From Flammeovirgaceae bacterium UBA1842 (GTDB lineage Bacteria > Bacteroidota > Bacteroidia > Cytophagales > Cyclobacteriaceae), in NCBI GenBank assembly GCA_002338655.1, contig DDIU01000016.1, forward strand, positions 1 to 64,000: a stretch of 64,000 nucleotides of DNA, in the 5' to 3' direction. This document shows, one piece after another, positions 36,471 to 45,658 of the stretch; within the stretch, counting starts at the first letter, position 1; every line of letters starts with the position of its first letter. The position numbers and the translations under genes are program-made. The notes under the pieces were generated by a model. It made no database searches. It was not told the DNA's origin and saw only the letters and a program-made list of their open reading frames with translations.

Positions 36471-37558
36471 TTCAATCTATAACCTATCGCGAATTCCATG
36501 GCTTCTGCCTTTGCACTGTGCGATTTTACGCCTATTGAACTGTATAATTTTTTAGTAAAATACCGTCTCAATCCAAGTCTTAGATACACAGACTGGTAGG
36601 GTTTGTAGGGATCATAAATATAATAACCCACCTGTCCCATTATTGAAAATTCATTGATCATTAATTCATGGCTTACATACAGCCCAATTCGGTTGGAATC
36701 AGTCCCTTTGTCTACTGAATCATCATATTTTATTTCATCTTTTAGAGAGGCCGAATAAAACCATTCCATTCCAAGTCCCAGTCTGCTTTTGTGATTTAAC
36801 TGCTTATCCATTAAGCCAGAAAGCACAAAAAACGGCTTGGCACCACTGCCAATCTTCAAGCTTTCATGAGCTCCTCCCGTTAGGGTAATCGAAGCGCCAA
36901 TTACTTTGTTTTCCAATGGTTTCTCCTCTATAAAATTAAAGGTTTTAGGTTCATAACGGATCATGTAGCTAAGGCCTAAGTTGGTGGCGATTATGTTGAT
37001 CCCGGAGTTGGGTTTTTTTATAGCGCCATTGGAGAAATGAGTTACAGAGGCAGAACTGTTAAAAAATAACTTGTCAGTCAATTGGTATTGATATCCAAAT
37101 TGGAATAATACCGCACCGGTAAGGTCAGTACTGATTACATTGTTTTTATTGTTGGTCTCAGGATTATACTTATTGGTGGTATAGCCCATACCAAAGCCCA
37201 TTTTAAATTGTAATTGGCCTTTTGCTTCACGGTTGCCACGAAGATAAAAATTGATATGTGGGATCAGCCCTAATGTTTTACCCAATACTGGATTACGATA
37301 ATCCATGTATACAAACGTCATCCCCATGTCTGGGTAGTTATAACGTTGTTGCCACGGCTCACTACCATATACTTTTTTGTCCATAGTTACCCTAAATCCT
37401 ATTGGGTGTTTGGTGATCAAATGGCTGATTTGAGGTTTATGTTGTAAAATGAACCCGTCAAAAACCTCAATCCCTAGGGTTTTGTTCAACCCTGGGGTAA
37501 ACTGGGAAAAAGCTAGCGTAGAGACAAAAAGTAAAGGTATTAATAATCTAAATCGCAC
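36467..37558 (-). CDS. PagL-like lipid A 3-O-deacylase (acyloxyacyl hydrolase family)
   Basis: The 363-residue outer-membrane protein has a signal peptide (MRFRLLIPLLFVSTLAFSQ) and alternating amphipathic strands ending in an aromatic-poor beta-barrel. The PagL catalytic motif appears as THFSNG with H174 and S176. PagL trims an acyl chain from lipid A at the outer leaflet, altering host recognition and membrane permeability. It is about twice the length of proteobacterial PagL, as usual for the Bacteroidota form. It lies directly downstream of kdsB, which supplies Kdo for the same molecule. Confidence 0.82.
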   Translation of the reverse strand: MRFRLLIPLLFVSTLAFSQFTPGLNKTLGIEVFDGFILQHKPQISHLITKHPIGFRVTMDKKVYGSEPWQQRYNYPDMGMTFVYMDYRNPVLGKTLGLIPHINFYLRGNREAKGQLQFKMGFGMGYTTNKYNPETNNKNNVISTDLTGAVLFQFGYQYQLTDKLFFNSSASVTHFSNGAIKKPNSGINIIATNLGLSYMIRYEPKTFNFIEEKPLENKVIGASITLTGGAHESLKIGSGAKPFFVLSGLMDKQLNHKSRLGLGMEWFYSASLKDEIKYDDSVDKGTDSNRIGLYVSHELMINEFSIMGQVGYYIYDPYKPYQSVYLRLGLRRYFTKKLYSSIGVKSHSAKAEAMEFAIGYRLK

Positions 37559-37600
37559 TGACCATTCATTTTAATGCGCGAAAATACATTGAAATTAGTG

Positions 37601-38335
37601 TTAATAAAAATCTTTCAAACGCATCAGATCGTCAGGGGTATCCACTCCAAAAGAAGGTATATGAGTTTCTGCAATTCGAATCTTATAGCCATTTTCCAAC
37701 CATCTTAGTTGTTCCAAAGATTCGGCATGCTCTAATGATGAGGGGGGTAAATGGGCTATAATTTTAAGTATATCTGCCCTATAGGCATAAATGCCAATAT
37801 GTTTATAAAAGTCTTGATGCTCAAGCCACTGTTCTTTTGGTTTATTTCTTAAGAATGGCACTGTGGAACGGCTAAAGTACAAGGCCTCATTGTTGTTATT
37901 AAAAACACATTTCACCGCATTGGGATCAAAAAGCTCATGGGTATCCTCAATCTTTTTCACCAGTGTGCCTAGCTCTGTTTTTCCATCGAGCAAACCTGCC
38001 AGTAAATCTATTTGGCTTGGATCAATGAAAGGTTCATCCCCCTGAATGTTGATTACATAATCAAATTCATCCACTTCTTTGGTAAGTACTTCATTGCACC
38101 GGTCTGTACCACTTTGATGGTTTTCATCTGTCAGACACACATTTCCTTCAAATCCTTGGACAGCCTCCACAATTTTAGCATGATCTGTGGCCACAATTAC
38201 CTTGGTAAGCTTTTTGGCTTTAAGCGCTTGCTCGTACACGCGTTGAACCATTGGTTTTCCACCAATATCGGCCAGGGCCTTGGCAGGAAATCGGGTGGAT
38301 GCATATCGTGCAGGGATTACGCCTAGTATTTTCAT
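37601..38335 (-). CDS. kdsB: CMP-Kdo synthetase (3-deoxy-manno-octulosonate cytidylyltransferase)
   Basis: The 244-residue cytosolic enzyme activates Kdo with CTP for attachment to lipid A. The N-terminal nucleotide loop reads GVIPARYASTRFPAKAL. VINIQGDEPFIDP supplies the metal-binding acids, and SLEQLRWLENGYKI is the usual C-terminal signature. The gene starts 16 bases after the NfeD-like protease gene and ends 42 bases before the PagL-like gene. The run 39701 to 35203 is therefore probably one operon with an outer-membrane lipid theme. Confidence 0.96.
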   Translation of the reverse strand: MKILGVIPARYASTRFPAKALADIGGKPMVQRVYEQALKAKKLTKVIVATDHAKIVEAVQGFEGNVCLTDENHQSGTDRCNEVLTKEVDEFDYVINIQGDEPFIDPSQIDLLAGLLDGKTELGTLVKKIEDTHELFDPNAVKCVFNNNNEALYFSRSTVPFLRNKPKEQWLEHQDFYKHIGIYAYRADILKIIAHLPPSSLEHAESLEQLRWLENGYKIRIAETHIPSFGVDTPDDLMRLKDFY

Positions 38336-38351
38336 GAATTCAGTTTTGCAA

Positions 38352-39701
38352 TTAACTATCCAACTTTACTTTCAAGGAAGTGCCTTCTTCACTTGTCACT
38401 ATTATTTTTTGATCTTTGTCGATATAGTCTCCTCTGGTATAGGCATCAAATACCTCTCCATCAATCATTACGCGTCCACTTGGTCGTAATACAGTATGCG
38501 CTACCCCTTTTTTGCCAATCATTGACTCTTTGATAAAACTACTGGTGTAGCCTTCGCTTCGGTTCATGGTATCCGTAAGTGCCACACGCGCAAAAAATTT
38601 GGAATCGGTCATTTTTACCCCAACAATAAAAAGTAACGCCACACCCCCAAAAACACCTAAACTGGCCGTAATTATTGCCACTATAATCGCATTGTAGTCC
38701 ACATAAGTGAAATCAAAAGCATCGTTATTGAGCATCACTAGTATTAGAGAACTCAGGGTCAATGTAATACCAAGGATTCCAGCTACCCCGAAACCCGGAA
38801 TTACGAATATTTCCAATACAATGAGCAATAAACCAATGAAAAAGGCAATGATTTCCCAGTTTTCAGCAAGACCAGTAAGGTAATAGGGAACAAAATAGAG
38901 TATTAGTGCAATAATGGCAGCAGCAATTGGAAACCCTACCCCAGGAGTTTGCAGCTCAAAATAAATTCCACCAATAATAACCATTATCAAAATCCCACTT
39001 ATAAATGGGTTGAGGAATATCGAAATGATATATTCTGTAGTACTTTGTTCGTACTTTATAAGCTCGTAGTTGTCAATCTTATTCCTGGTCAGTATTTCCT
39101 CAATACTAGATACTTTGGCTTCACAGAAACCATGTTCAATGGCCTCATTGGTTGAAAACGTGATCACCTGACCCGCTGGGCTAATACCTTCAATCTCTAT
39201 GGTCTGATCTACCATGGCTTCAGCTATTTTTGGATCCCTACCTTTTTCTTCAGCAATTGACCGCATGGTACTCCTCATATAGGACTGATATTTGTCAGGG
39301 GCAGCGACACCATCCTGAGTAACTACCGTAGCTGCACCTATATTTGCACCCGGTGACATATAAATACTGTCACAGGCAATGGAAATCAAGGCACCAGCTG
39401 AGGCGGCATCTTTATTGATAAACACCCAAACAGGCTTATCAAAGTCCATAATATTTTCTACAATGTCCTTGGCATCAGTTACTATCCCTCCATAGGTGTC
39501 CATTTCGATAATGACATAATCAGCATTAATTTCATCTGCATGCTTCAATGCCAAGTCAACATAACGGTTGGTTCGTGGATCGATTTCGGCTTTTAACTCC
39601 ATCACCATCACTTTCGTTTTGGTTTGACCAAAGACATTATGATTCAAACTCAATGAAGAGATCAAACAAAAAAGAAGCACAAAACTTTCTAACCGATTCA
39701 T
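38352..39701 (-). CDS. NfeD-like ClpP-class membrane serine protease
   Basis: The 449-residue protein has a signal peptide, a ClpP/SppA-type protease domain (about 30-225), four or five membrane helices (about 235-365), and a C-terminal OB-fold NfeD domain (about 385-449). The catalytic Ser101 sits in AASAGALISIACD. The Lys partner is probably in the downstream helix region. Long-form NfeD proteins cleave stomatin-like partners, but no stomatin/SPFH gene is adjacent. It heads the kdsB operon and diverges from the DUF4905 gene. Confidence 0.9.
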   Translation of the reverse strand: MNRLESFVLLFCLISSLSLNHNVFGQTKTKVMVMELKAEIDPRTNRYVDLALKHADEINADYVIIEMDTYGGIVTDAKDIVENIMDFDKPVWVFINKDAASAGALISIACDSIYMSPGANIGAATVVTQDGVAAPDKYQSYMRSTMRSIAEEKGRDPKIAEAMVDQTIEIEGISPAGQVITFSTNEAIEHGFCEAKVSSIEEILTRNKIDNYELIKYEQSTTEYIISIFLNPFISGILIMVIIGGIYFELQTPGVGFPIAAAIIALILYFVPYYLTGLAENWEIIAFFIGLLLIVLEIFVIPGFGVAGILGITLTLSSLILVMLNNDAFDFTYVDYNAIIVAIITASLGVFGGVALLFIVGVKMTDSKFFARVALTDTMNRSEGYTSSFIKESMIGKKGVAHTVLRPSGRVMIDGEVFDAYTRGDYIDKDQKIIVTSEEGTSLKVKLDS

Positions 39702-39738
39702 ACAATGTATTTTTGTCTAAATTAAAGAATAATAACCA

Positions 39739-40515
39739 TTGGTAAGAAACTTAGACCTCATCTTTTCGCATGCCTTCAAGGGTAAAGTGTGGAGCATAAA
39801 TACGGATAATGAAGGAAAAAAACTTTTGTTGGAAATTAGGGATGATAAAATAATGGAAGCCTCATTCTATATCTTCGACTTAGAGAACTCAGTATTGGGG
39901 AATAAAATATTGTTGGATGAACAGTGGTTGATATCACCATTTTATGTATCCAACTCAATTTTAATATTTCAAACCTACCTATCTGAGGCTAATCCTGATG
40001 TGGCCAACTATATTGGCTGGAGCCTGAAAGAGAACAAGGAAATATGGTGGCATGACCAATGGAAAAATGTTTCCATTGTAAATGATCAGCTGCTGGTGAA
40101 GGATGAAAACAATCAAGAACCCACAGTATTTGATGTTTCAAATGGCCAGAAAACGACCTTAAATAGAAATGAAATTGGAGAGAATATCCTTAATATTCTT
40201 TCGCCAGAATTTTATCCGCAGAAGAATCAATATTTTCCAACTATTGAACGTTTTGTCGAGCAGATGATTTCAGAAAATATTAAGGTAGGCGCAGAGTATA
40301 TTGAATACAATGAGATCGCTTTCATTTCGTATTACACCGGACAGCAAAAGATGGCCAATAATTTGCTTGTAGTTGATCAAAATAAAGAAATATTGTTACA
40401 TGAAGCCCTTGGGAATGATCTTGAGGGAATTGGCAAGGATACTTTCTTCATTCAACATAACAAGCTTATATTTGTTAAAAACAAAACAGAATTACTCATT
40501 CATCAATTACCATAA
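39739..40515 (+). CDS. DUF4905-like protein
   Basis: The 258-residue protein has no signal peptide. It is rich in short strands of WD/YncE-like character (KGKVWSINTDNEGKKLLLEIRD, IGWSLKENKEIWWHD), which suggests a beta-propeller-like fold. It resembles DUF4905, a Bacteroidota family of unknown function. The start is TTG at 39739, as an in-frame stop lies two codons upstream. It precedes the LysM gene by one base and is probably cotranscribed with it. No function is proposed. Confidence 0.75.
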   Translation: MVRNLDLIFSHAFKGKVWSINTDNEGKKLLLEIRDDKIMEASFYIFDLENSVLGNKILLDEQWLISPFYVSNSILIFQTYLSEANPDVANYIGWSLKENKEIWWHDQWKNVSIVNDQLLVKDENNQEPTVFDVSNGQKTTLNRNEIGENILNILSPEFYPQKNQYFPTIERFVEQMISENIKVGAEYIEYNEIAFISYYTGQQKMANNLLVVDQNKEILLHEALGNDLEGIGKDTFFIQHNKLIFVKNKTELLIHQLP

Positions 40516-40516
40516 T

Positions 40517-41569
40517 ATGCGTTGGACATTAGTTGTTATTTTTTGCGCGTTTCAATTAAATGGATTTGCTGGCTCAATGAGCATGGACTCAGTTGGGATT
40601 GAAAAAAAAGGCGATCAATCTTATATCCAGCATGTGGTAGCGGAAGGTGAAACGCTTTATTCGGTTTCCCGCAGGTATAATGTACCTATTTATAAAATTA
40701 TTGAAAGCAATCCACCTACCGAGTTTGGGCTAGAGGTCGGAAAAATAATTCTCATTCCTATTATCAAAAAAGAAGTCAAAAAAGTTGAGATTATGAAACC
40801 ACAGGTGGATAAGCCGGTGGTAACTGCCAATGAGATACACATAGTCGAAGCCAAGCAGACCTTGTTTTCCATATCAAGAATGTATGGTGTAACCGTTGCT
40901 GATATTAAGGAATGGAATAATTTAAGTGGTAATGAGCTGGAGATAGGCCAGCGTCTTGTGATTAAAAAAGGGGTAACGCCTTCGGCCACAATGGAGGAAA
41001 GCAAACCTACTGTTGTCACTGAAGACAATGACAAAATTCATGTGGTAAGCGCATCCGAAACATTATATTCAATTTCTAAACTTTACGAAGTAAGTATTGA
41101 TGATATTAAAAAATGGAACCGTCTGATAGGCAACGAAATTAGTATTGGGCAACAGTTGATTGTTGGTAAAAACATCCGAACCGACACCAAGTCAATTGAT
41201 ACTAGCAAAGTAGTAGTTATTAAGCCAGAGGTTAGTGATAAAAGCTCAGCTATCGATACGGCCAAATACAATATTAAACCTGAAACAAGAACGAATTTTG
41301 AAGAGACTGTAGAATCTGGATTAGCGGAACAGATAGAGGGGACCACAAGCTCACGCAAGTATCTGGGGATGCACCGCAAAGCAAAAGTTGGAACCATAAT
41401 GAAGGTAAAAAATGAGATGAATGATCAAGAAGTTTTTGTAAGGATAATCGGAAAATTACCAGATACTGGAGTCAACAAAAATGTGGTGATCAAAATATCA
41501 AAGGCAGCCTATGACCGCTTAGGGGCGATTGACCCCAGATTCAGGGTTACAATTTCCTACATCCCTTGA
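40517..41569 (+). CDS. Secreted protein with three LysM domains and a C-terminal DPBB-like domain
   Basis: The 350-residue protein has a signal peptide (MRWTLVVIFCAFQLNGFAG). Three LysM domains begin at HVVAEGETLYSVSRRY, HIVEAKQTLFSISRMY and HVVSASETLYSISKLY. A C-terminal domain (SSRKYLGMHRKAKVGTIMKV to the end) resembles the double-psi beta-barrel of RlpA-like proteins. LysM binds peptidoglycan glycan; RlpA-like barrels can cleave denuded glycan or act structurally. The frame is open upstream to 40373, but the ATG at 40517 gives a clean signal peptide. Confidence 0.9.
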   Translation: MRWTLVVIFCAFQLNGFAGSMSMDSVGIEKKGDQSYIQHVVAEGETLYSVSRRYNVPIYKIIESNPPTEFGLEVGKIILIPIIKKEVKKVEIMKPQVDKPVVTANEIHIVEAKQTLFSISRMYGVTVADIKEWNNLSGNELEIGQRLVIKKGVTPSATMEESKPTVVTEDNDKIHVVSASETLYSISKLYEVSIDDIKKWNRLIGNEISIGQQLIVGKNIRTDTKSIDTSKVVVIKPEVSDKSSAIDTAKYNIKPETRTNFEETVESGLAEQIEGTTSSRKYLGMHRKAKVGTIMKVKNEMNDQEVFVRIIGKLPDTGVNKNVVIKISKAAYDRLGAIDPRFRVTISYIP

Positions 41570-41720
41570 TTACACTTTTATAAAATAATTAATGCATCCG
41601 AGCGTAGATTTTGATTCAATACTCACGCAAGCCCACCCGCTTGGATGTGTTTGATCGCGATATCCCTTTAGGGAATAAAGGGTGTAATCAGGATACTCAG
41701 GTAAAAAATTCTATTTTCGG

Positions 41721-42494
41721 ATGCCACTTAAAAACCATCAGCTAGAAGACTTTTTGAATAGTAAAGTAGACCAATACAACCGGCCCGACTTTATTAAAAA
41801 CGACCCCATTGTTATCCCACATGGTTTCAGCCTACAACAAGATATTGAGATAGCTGGATTTTGGGCAGCCGTATTGGCTTGGGGCCAACGGATAACTATT
41901 ATCAATAAATGTAAAGAACTGTTCTTGGCAATGGATAATGCACCTTATGATTTTATGTTAAACCATAAGGAAAGCGATTTAAAAAGATTTATTTCATTCA
42001 AGCACCGTACTTTCAATGCTACAGATACCCTTTATTTTATTGAATTTTTTAAGAACTATTATACCCATCATAGAAGTTTAGAAACGGCCTTTTTGTTTGA
42101 TTCAGAGGATAAGAACGTAGAAAACGGCCTTGTTAATTTTCATAACACTTTCTTTGATTCTCCAACTGCCCCTGCCAGAACCAAAAAACACGTAGCCACA
42201 CCTGAGCGTAAGTCGGCTTGCAAGCGGATCAATATGTTTCTAAGATGGATGGTCCGTGAGGATAACAAAGGGGTGGACTTTGGCCTTTGGAAAAACATTA
42301 AGCCAGCACAGCTTATTTGTCCCTGTGATTTGCATGTGGATAGAGTAGCTCGAAAACTAGGCCTTATCACAAGAAAGCAAACGGACTGGATAACAGCGGT
42401 GGAGCTTACAGAGAATTTAAAGAAATTCGATGCTAATGATCCCGTAAAATATGATTTTGCCTTATTTGGGCTGGGTATTGAAGAGAAGTTTTAG
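41721..42494 (+). CDS. TIGR02757/DUF2400 family protein
   Basis: The 257-residue cytoplasmic protein matches the TIGR02757 (DUF2400) family: IVIPHGFSLQQDIEIAGFWAAVLAWGQR, FKHRTFNATDTLYFIEF, KRINMFLRWMVR, and PAQLICPCDLHVDRVARKLGL. The fold is thought to be all-helical and related to helix-hairpin-helix DNA glycosylases, but no activity is established. The preceding 151-base gap contains a small cctttaggg-type inverted repeat and nothing else. Confidence 0.88.
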   Translation: MPLKNHQLEDFLNSKVDQYNRPDFIKNDPIVIPHGFSLQQDIEIAGFWAAVLAWGQRITIINKCKELFLAMDNAPYDFMLNHKESDLKRFISFKHRTFNATDTLYFIEFFKNYYTHHRSLETAFLFDSEDKNVENGLVNFHNTFFDSPTAPARTKKHVATPERKSACKRINMFLRWMVREDNKGVDFGLWKNIKPAQLICPCDLHVDRVARKLGLITRKQTDWITAVELTENLKKFDANDPVKYDFALFGLGIEEKF

Positions 42495-42537
42495 TTCAGT
42501 AATTTTCATAAATTCTTGTGAATCAAAAACGGGTTAT

Positions 42538-42720
42538 TTATTTCCATTCTATAATCCGCTTTTTAAATGTCACTTTTTTGTTTGTATTGGGATAGGTGAG
42601 TAGAATTACTGACATGATATAATTCCATTTTTCAATGGGAGTCAGTCGGAGATAATTAAGACGATCTTCTGTTTCACTGTCTATATTTGGATTCCAACTA
42701 ATGGATTTTTTATTTTTCAT
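42538..42720 (-). CDS. Small orphan antitoxin-like protein
   Basis: This 60-residue charged protein (SISWNPNIDSETEDRLNYL, then TPIEKWNYIMSVI) is probably helical in its centre and ends KKRIIEWK. Its codon use and charge pattern look like a real protein. It resembles small Bacteroidota proteins paired with nucleotidyltransferase-like genes, but no such partner is adjacent here. It may be a relic of a two-gene module. It lies in a 320-base interval between the TIGR02757 gene and pyrE that otherwise holds nothing recognisable. Confidence 0.55.
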   Translation of the reverse strand: MKNKKSISWNPNIDSETEDRLNYLRLTPIEKWNYIMSVILLTYPNTNKKVTFKKRIIEWK

Positions 42721-42814
42721 TCCAAAACTTACTTTACCCTTCTATAATTATATTTTTATACATATAAATATACTCAATATCAGCCATTTTTTATGGATGG
42801 AGGTATCATTTGAT

Positions 42815-43465
42815 CTACTTCCCCCAACTTGCAGGATCTTTTCTCCAGCTTTCAAGAGTGGCAAGTTGATCTTCTTTTATCACCCCTCTTTCAAGGGCTT
42901 CTTTCAGTAAAATATTGTAATTACTAAGGCAATGGAGTGTAACACCGGCCTCTTTAAAATTTTGATAGGCAAGATCAAAGCCATAGGTAAATATGGCCGC
43001 CATACCAAGAACTTCAAAACCTGCATTTCTTAAATCAGCTACTGCCTTGAGTGAGCTACCTCCGGTTGAAACAAGGTCTTCAATGACTACCACTTTTTGT
43101 CCCGGTGTTACCTTACCTTCAATCATGTTTTCCATTCCATGGCCTTTAGCTTTTGATCGCACATATACGAAAGGAATATTCAATGCATCTGCCACTAAAG
43201 CACCTTGTGGGATACCGGCTGTTGCCACACCTGCTATAGCTTCTACATTATCATACGCAGACTTTATAACATCTGCCAGGGCATTCTTTATTGTTGTCCT
43301 AATATCTGCGTAGGAGAGGGCCAGCCTATTGTCACAATAGATGGGTGAGTTCCATCCCGAAGCCCAGGTAAAGGGCTTGTCAAGATTTAGCTTAATGGCT
43401 TTAATGTCAAGTAGTTTTGAAGCTACCTCAGCTCCTATGTTATCAGTATTTGGGGAATGCGTCAT
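42815..43465 (-). CDS. pyrE: Orotate phosphoribosyltransferase
   Basis: The 216-residue enzyme converts orotate and PRPP to OMP in pyrimidine synthesis. The PRPP-binding motif reads VVVIEDLVSTGGSS. Orotate-site residues lie in FTWASGWNSPIYCDNR and YVRSKAKGHG. I chose the ATG at 43465; another at 43495 adds ten residues that are not typical. It diverges from the Nudix gene. Confidence 0.95.
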   Translation of the reverse strand: MTHSPNTDNIGAEVASKLLDIKAIKLNLDKPFTWASGWNSPIYCDNRLALSYADIRTTIKNALADVIKSAYDNVEAIAGVATAGIPQGALVADALNIPFVYVRSKAKGHGMENMIEGKVTPGQKVVVIEDLVSTGGSSLKAVADLRNAGFEVLGMAAIFTYGFDLAYQNFKEAGVTLHCLSNYNILLKEALERGVIKEDQLATLESWRKDPASWGK

Positions 43466-43558
43466 GGGCACGAAATTATTGATTAAAAAAGTCAATATCT
43501 ATTGGTGCGCAAATAAATTTTACAGTCATTTGTTAAACTTAAAACTCAACGCTTATCG

Positions 43559-44257
43559 ATGAACCTCTTCATCAATGACATTCCAGTTCAAATTTTAGGG
43601 CCACATGTAAAGCCTGATAAAAGAGAATTCAATCTTATTATTAATGCAGAACTAGAGCCTATTACCAAGGCCAAACTGCTACATAGGGTTTGGATAAAAC
43701 ATGCTAAGACAGATGAAATCGAAAGGATTTTGGACTTACTGGACACGACCAGTTTTAGTGGGTTAATTTCACTTACATTAACCGTGGATAATTATGAGGA
43801 GGTCAAATATTTTTTAAAGAAGAAGTTTAAAGTCATTAAAGCAGCAGGCGGGTTGGTAAGAAAAAAGGACAAACTGCTGATGATCTACCGATTGAAAAAA
43901 TGGGATCTACCAAAAGGGAAACTTGAAAAAGGCGAAAAGCATAGTCAAGGTGCTAAACGTGAGGTGGAAGAAGAGTGTAGCGTAGAAGTGGAGCTCGGAG
44001 AGAAAATATGTACTACATGGCATACTTACACCATGAAGCGCAAAATGATCCTAAAAAAGACCACTTGGTTTGCCATGGATGTACTGAAAGATAAAAAAAT
44101 GCGTCCGCAAGTAGAGGAAGATATTGAGGAGGTGCGCTGGATGACCCCTAAAGAAGTTTTCCATGCACTTGAGCATTCCTATAAATCAATAAGTTTTGTC
44201 TTTGACAGGTACTTCGTAAAAGAGAAGGAAAAGACTAACGCAGAGATCCCGTCTTAA
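43559..44257 (+). CDS. Nudix hydrolase with N-terminal extension
   Basis: The 232-residue protein has a Nudix box (GKLEKGEKHSQGAKREVEEE, near residues 119-140) that keeps the metal-binding Glu residues, though the usual final Gly is Ser. An N-terminal region of about 95 residues has no recognised domain. Nudix enzymes hydrolyse nucleoside diphosphates linked to another group; the substrate is not predictable. It overlaps the convergent coaD gene by four bases. Confidence 0.88.
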   Translation: MNLFINDIPVQILGPHVKPDKREFNLIINAELEPITKAKLLHRVWIKHAKTDEIERILDLLDTTSFSGLISLTLTVDNYEEVKYFLKKKFKVIKAAGGLVRKKDKLLMIYRLKKWDLPKGKLEKGEKHSQGAKREVEEECSVEVELGEKICTTWHTYTMKRKMILKKTTWFAMDVLKDKKMRPQVEEDIEEVRWMTPKEVFHALEHSYKSISFVFDRYFVKEKEKTNAEIPS

Positions 44258-44715
44258 TCAATCTGATAAGGCAGAAAGTCTCCAATATTGCCATTATATC
44301 TATGAACTTCGCGGATGATAGAAGAACTGATGGCTGCAAATTGTGGTGACGTAATAAGAAATACAGACTCTAGTTCGGCATTTAAATATCGGTTGACCTG
44401 AGCTATACTGTTTTCATATTCAAAATCCGTTGTATTCCTTAGACCTCTCAATAGGAAATTGGCTTTGTGTTTTTTGGCAAGATCGGCAGTTAGCTCGTTA
44501 TAGACCATTACACTCACATTAGGTTGGTCAACAAATGTTTTTTCAATGTAGCCGACCATTTTTTCGATCTCAAAGTAGCGAACATTTTTTTGGACATTGT
44601 GTCCAATTGCGACTATAATCTCATCAAAAAGCTCCAACCCCCTTAGTACGATGTCTTCATGGCCTTTTGTGAATGGATCAAATGAACCTGGGAAAATAGC
44701 TACTCTTCTATTCAT
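44254..44715 (-). CDS. coaD: Phosphopantetheine adenylyltransferase
   Basis: The 153-residue enzyme makes dephospho-CoA from ATP and 4'-phosphopantetheine. The nucleotidyl-transfer signature is FPGSFDPFTKGHEDI near the N-terminus (the usual TxGH is represented by TKGH). LLRGLRNTTDFEYE and the ISSSIIREV motif near the C-terminus are also typical. It lies 51 bases after the DUF3822 gene, a neighbourhood often seen in Bacteroidota. Confidence 0.96.
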   Translation of the reverse strand: MNRRVAIFPGSFDPFTKGHEDIVLRGLELFDEIIVAIGHNVQKNVRYFEIEKMVGYIEKTFVDQPNVSVMVYNELTADLAKKHKANFLLRGLRNTTDFEYENSIAQVNRYLNAELESVFLITSPQFAAISSSIIREVHRYNGNIGDFLPYQID

Positions 44716-44766
44716 GGTTTCTAATGTTTAATTGTCAGTTGGAATCACTGATTCCAAAAGGCATCA

Positions 44767-45654
44767 TTACGAACAAAGGTGCATGCTGTACAGGTCAAAA
44801 AAGTGATGTTCCTGCACTTCGTCAAAAACAAATCCAAATCTTAGGTAATCTGGTCGATCACCGAATGATATGTTTTTAATAAATCGATAGAATTCATTAT
44901 AATGGGGCGATTGTTTACCAATATAGCCCCACATTACTACATCACTGGTTTTCTGGCTTTTATTAAGCCCTTTCATCACCAACATGATGTAACGTATGTA
45001 GTCATTGAACTGCTTGATGGCAAATTGATTATAGTATTCAAGCTGCCCATTGCGCAGGGTCATTATATGCAATTTGAACCTATCAATGTATAAATACATT
45101 GAGTCCTTTTTATTCACTTTAGCAAAATTAATAGCCCCCTCTATCAGCGCACTGGACTGATGGATGAACTGTACCTCAGCATTAGGATAAAGGGATTTAA
45201 TCCACTCTACAAGCAGTTTGTTCATTGCGAATACGCAAATGGCATCTGACTTAATATGCTTATAATATAGAATTTCTTCTGAAGAGGCATCAAACTTAGA
45301 ATTGAGCCTTAAGTAGTCTTCTGACGCCTCTTTTACAAAAAGGGAGGAAGGGACAAGGGAAAATTTATTGTTTTTTACACTTACTCTTACGGTCTTCCAA
45401 AATCCCGCCATTAGTACATGGTGATCTTCAAATAAATGTGACAGTAAATCCTTGAGCTCACGGTAGGTTTTGGTATTTGCAATAACGTAATCTTCAAGCA
45501 ACATTACTTTGTTGTTTGAAGAATCTATTACTGCAATTTGTAAATCACGAACCCCGACCTGCAACAATAGATTATATTGATGTAAGTTCTCAACTTCGAA
45601 CTTAGCATCCTTAATTTTCTTTATAAGCTTGTAGCCTTCCGCTGTCGTATTCAA
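44767..45654 (-). CDS. DUF3822 family protein
   Basis: The 295-residue cytoplasmic protein resembles DUF3822. The N-terminal strand pair LQIAVIDSSNNKVMLLEDY and an internal YLYIDRFKLHIMTLRNGQLEYYNQF look like the repeated strand-turn-strand of actin-like (ASKHA) folds, as in PilM and GspL. The middle holds HVLMAGFWKTVRVSVKNNKFSLVPS. No catalytic residues are evident. It lies four bases after a gene for a single-span membrane protein, the same arrangement as PilM-PilN pairs. The comparison is structural inference. Confidence 0.8.
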   Translation of the reverse strand: MNTTAEGYKLIKKIKDAKFEVENLHQYNLLLQVGVRDLQIAVIDSSNNKVMLLEDYVIANTKTYRELKDLLSHLFEDHHVLMAGFWKTVRVSVKNNKFSLVPSSLFVKEASEDYLRLNSKFDASSEEILYYKHIKSDAICVFAMNKLLVEWIKSLYPNAEVQFIHQSSALIEGAINFAKVNKKDSMYLYIDRFKLHIMTLRNGQLEYYNQFAIKQFNDYIRYIMLVMKGLNKSQKTSDVVMWGYIGKQSPHYNEFYRFIKNISFGDRPDYLRFGFVFDEVQEHHFFDLYSMHLCS

Positions 45655-45658
45655 TATT

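Noticed and set aside
41570..41720. Riboswitch before the TIGR02757 gene
   Set aside because: Only a small ccctttaggg-type inverted repeat is present; no known riboswitch core was recognised.
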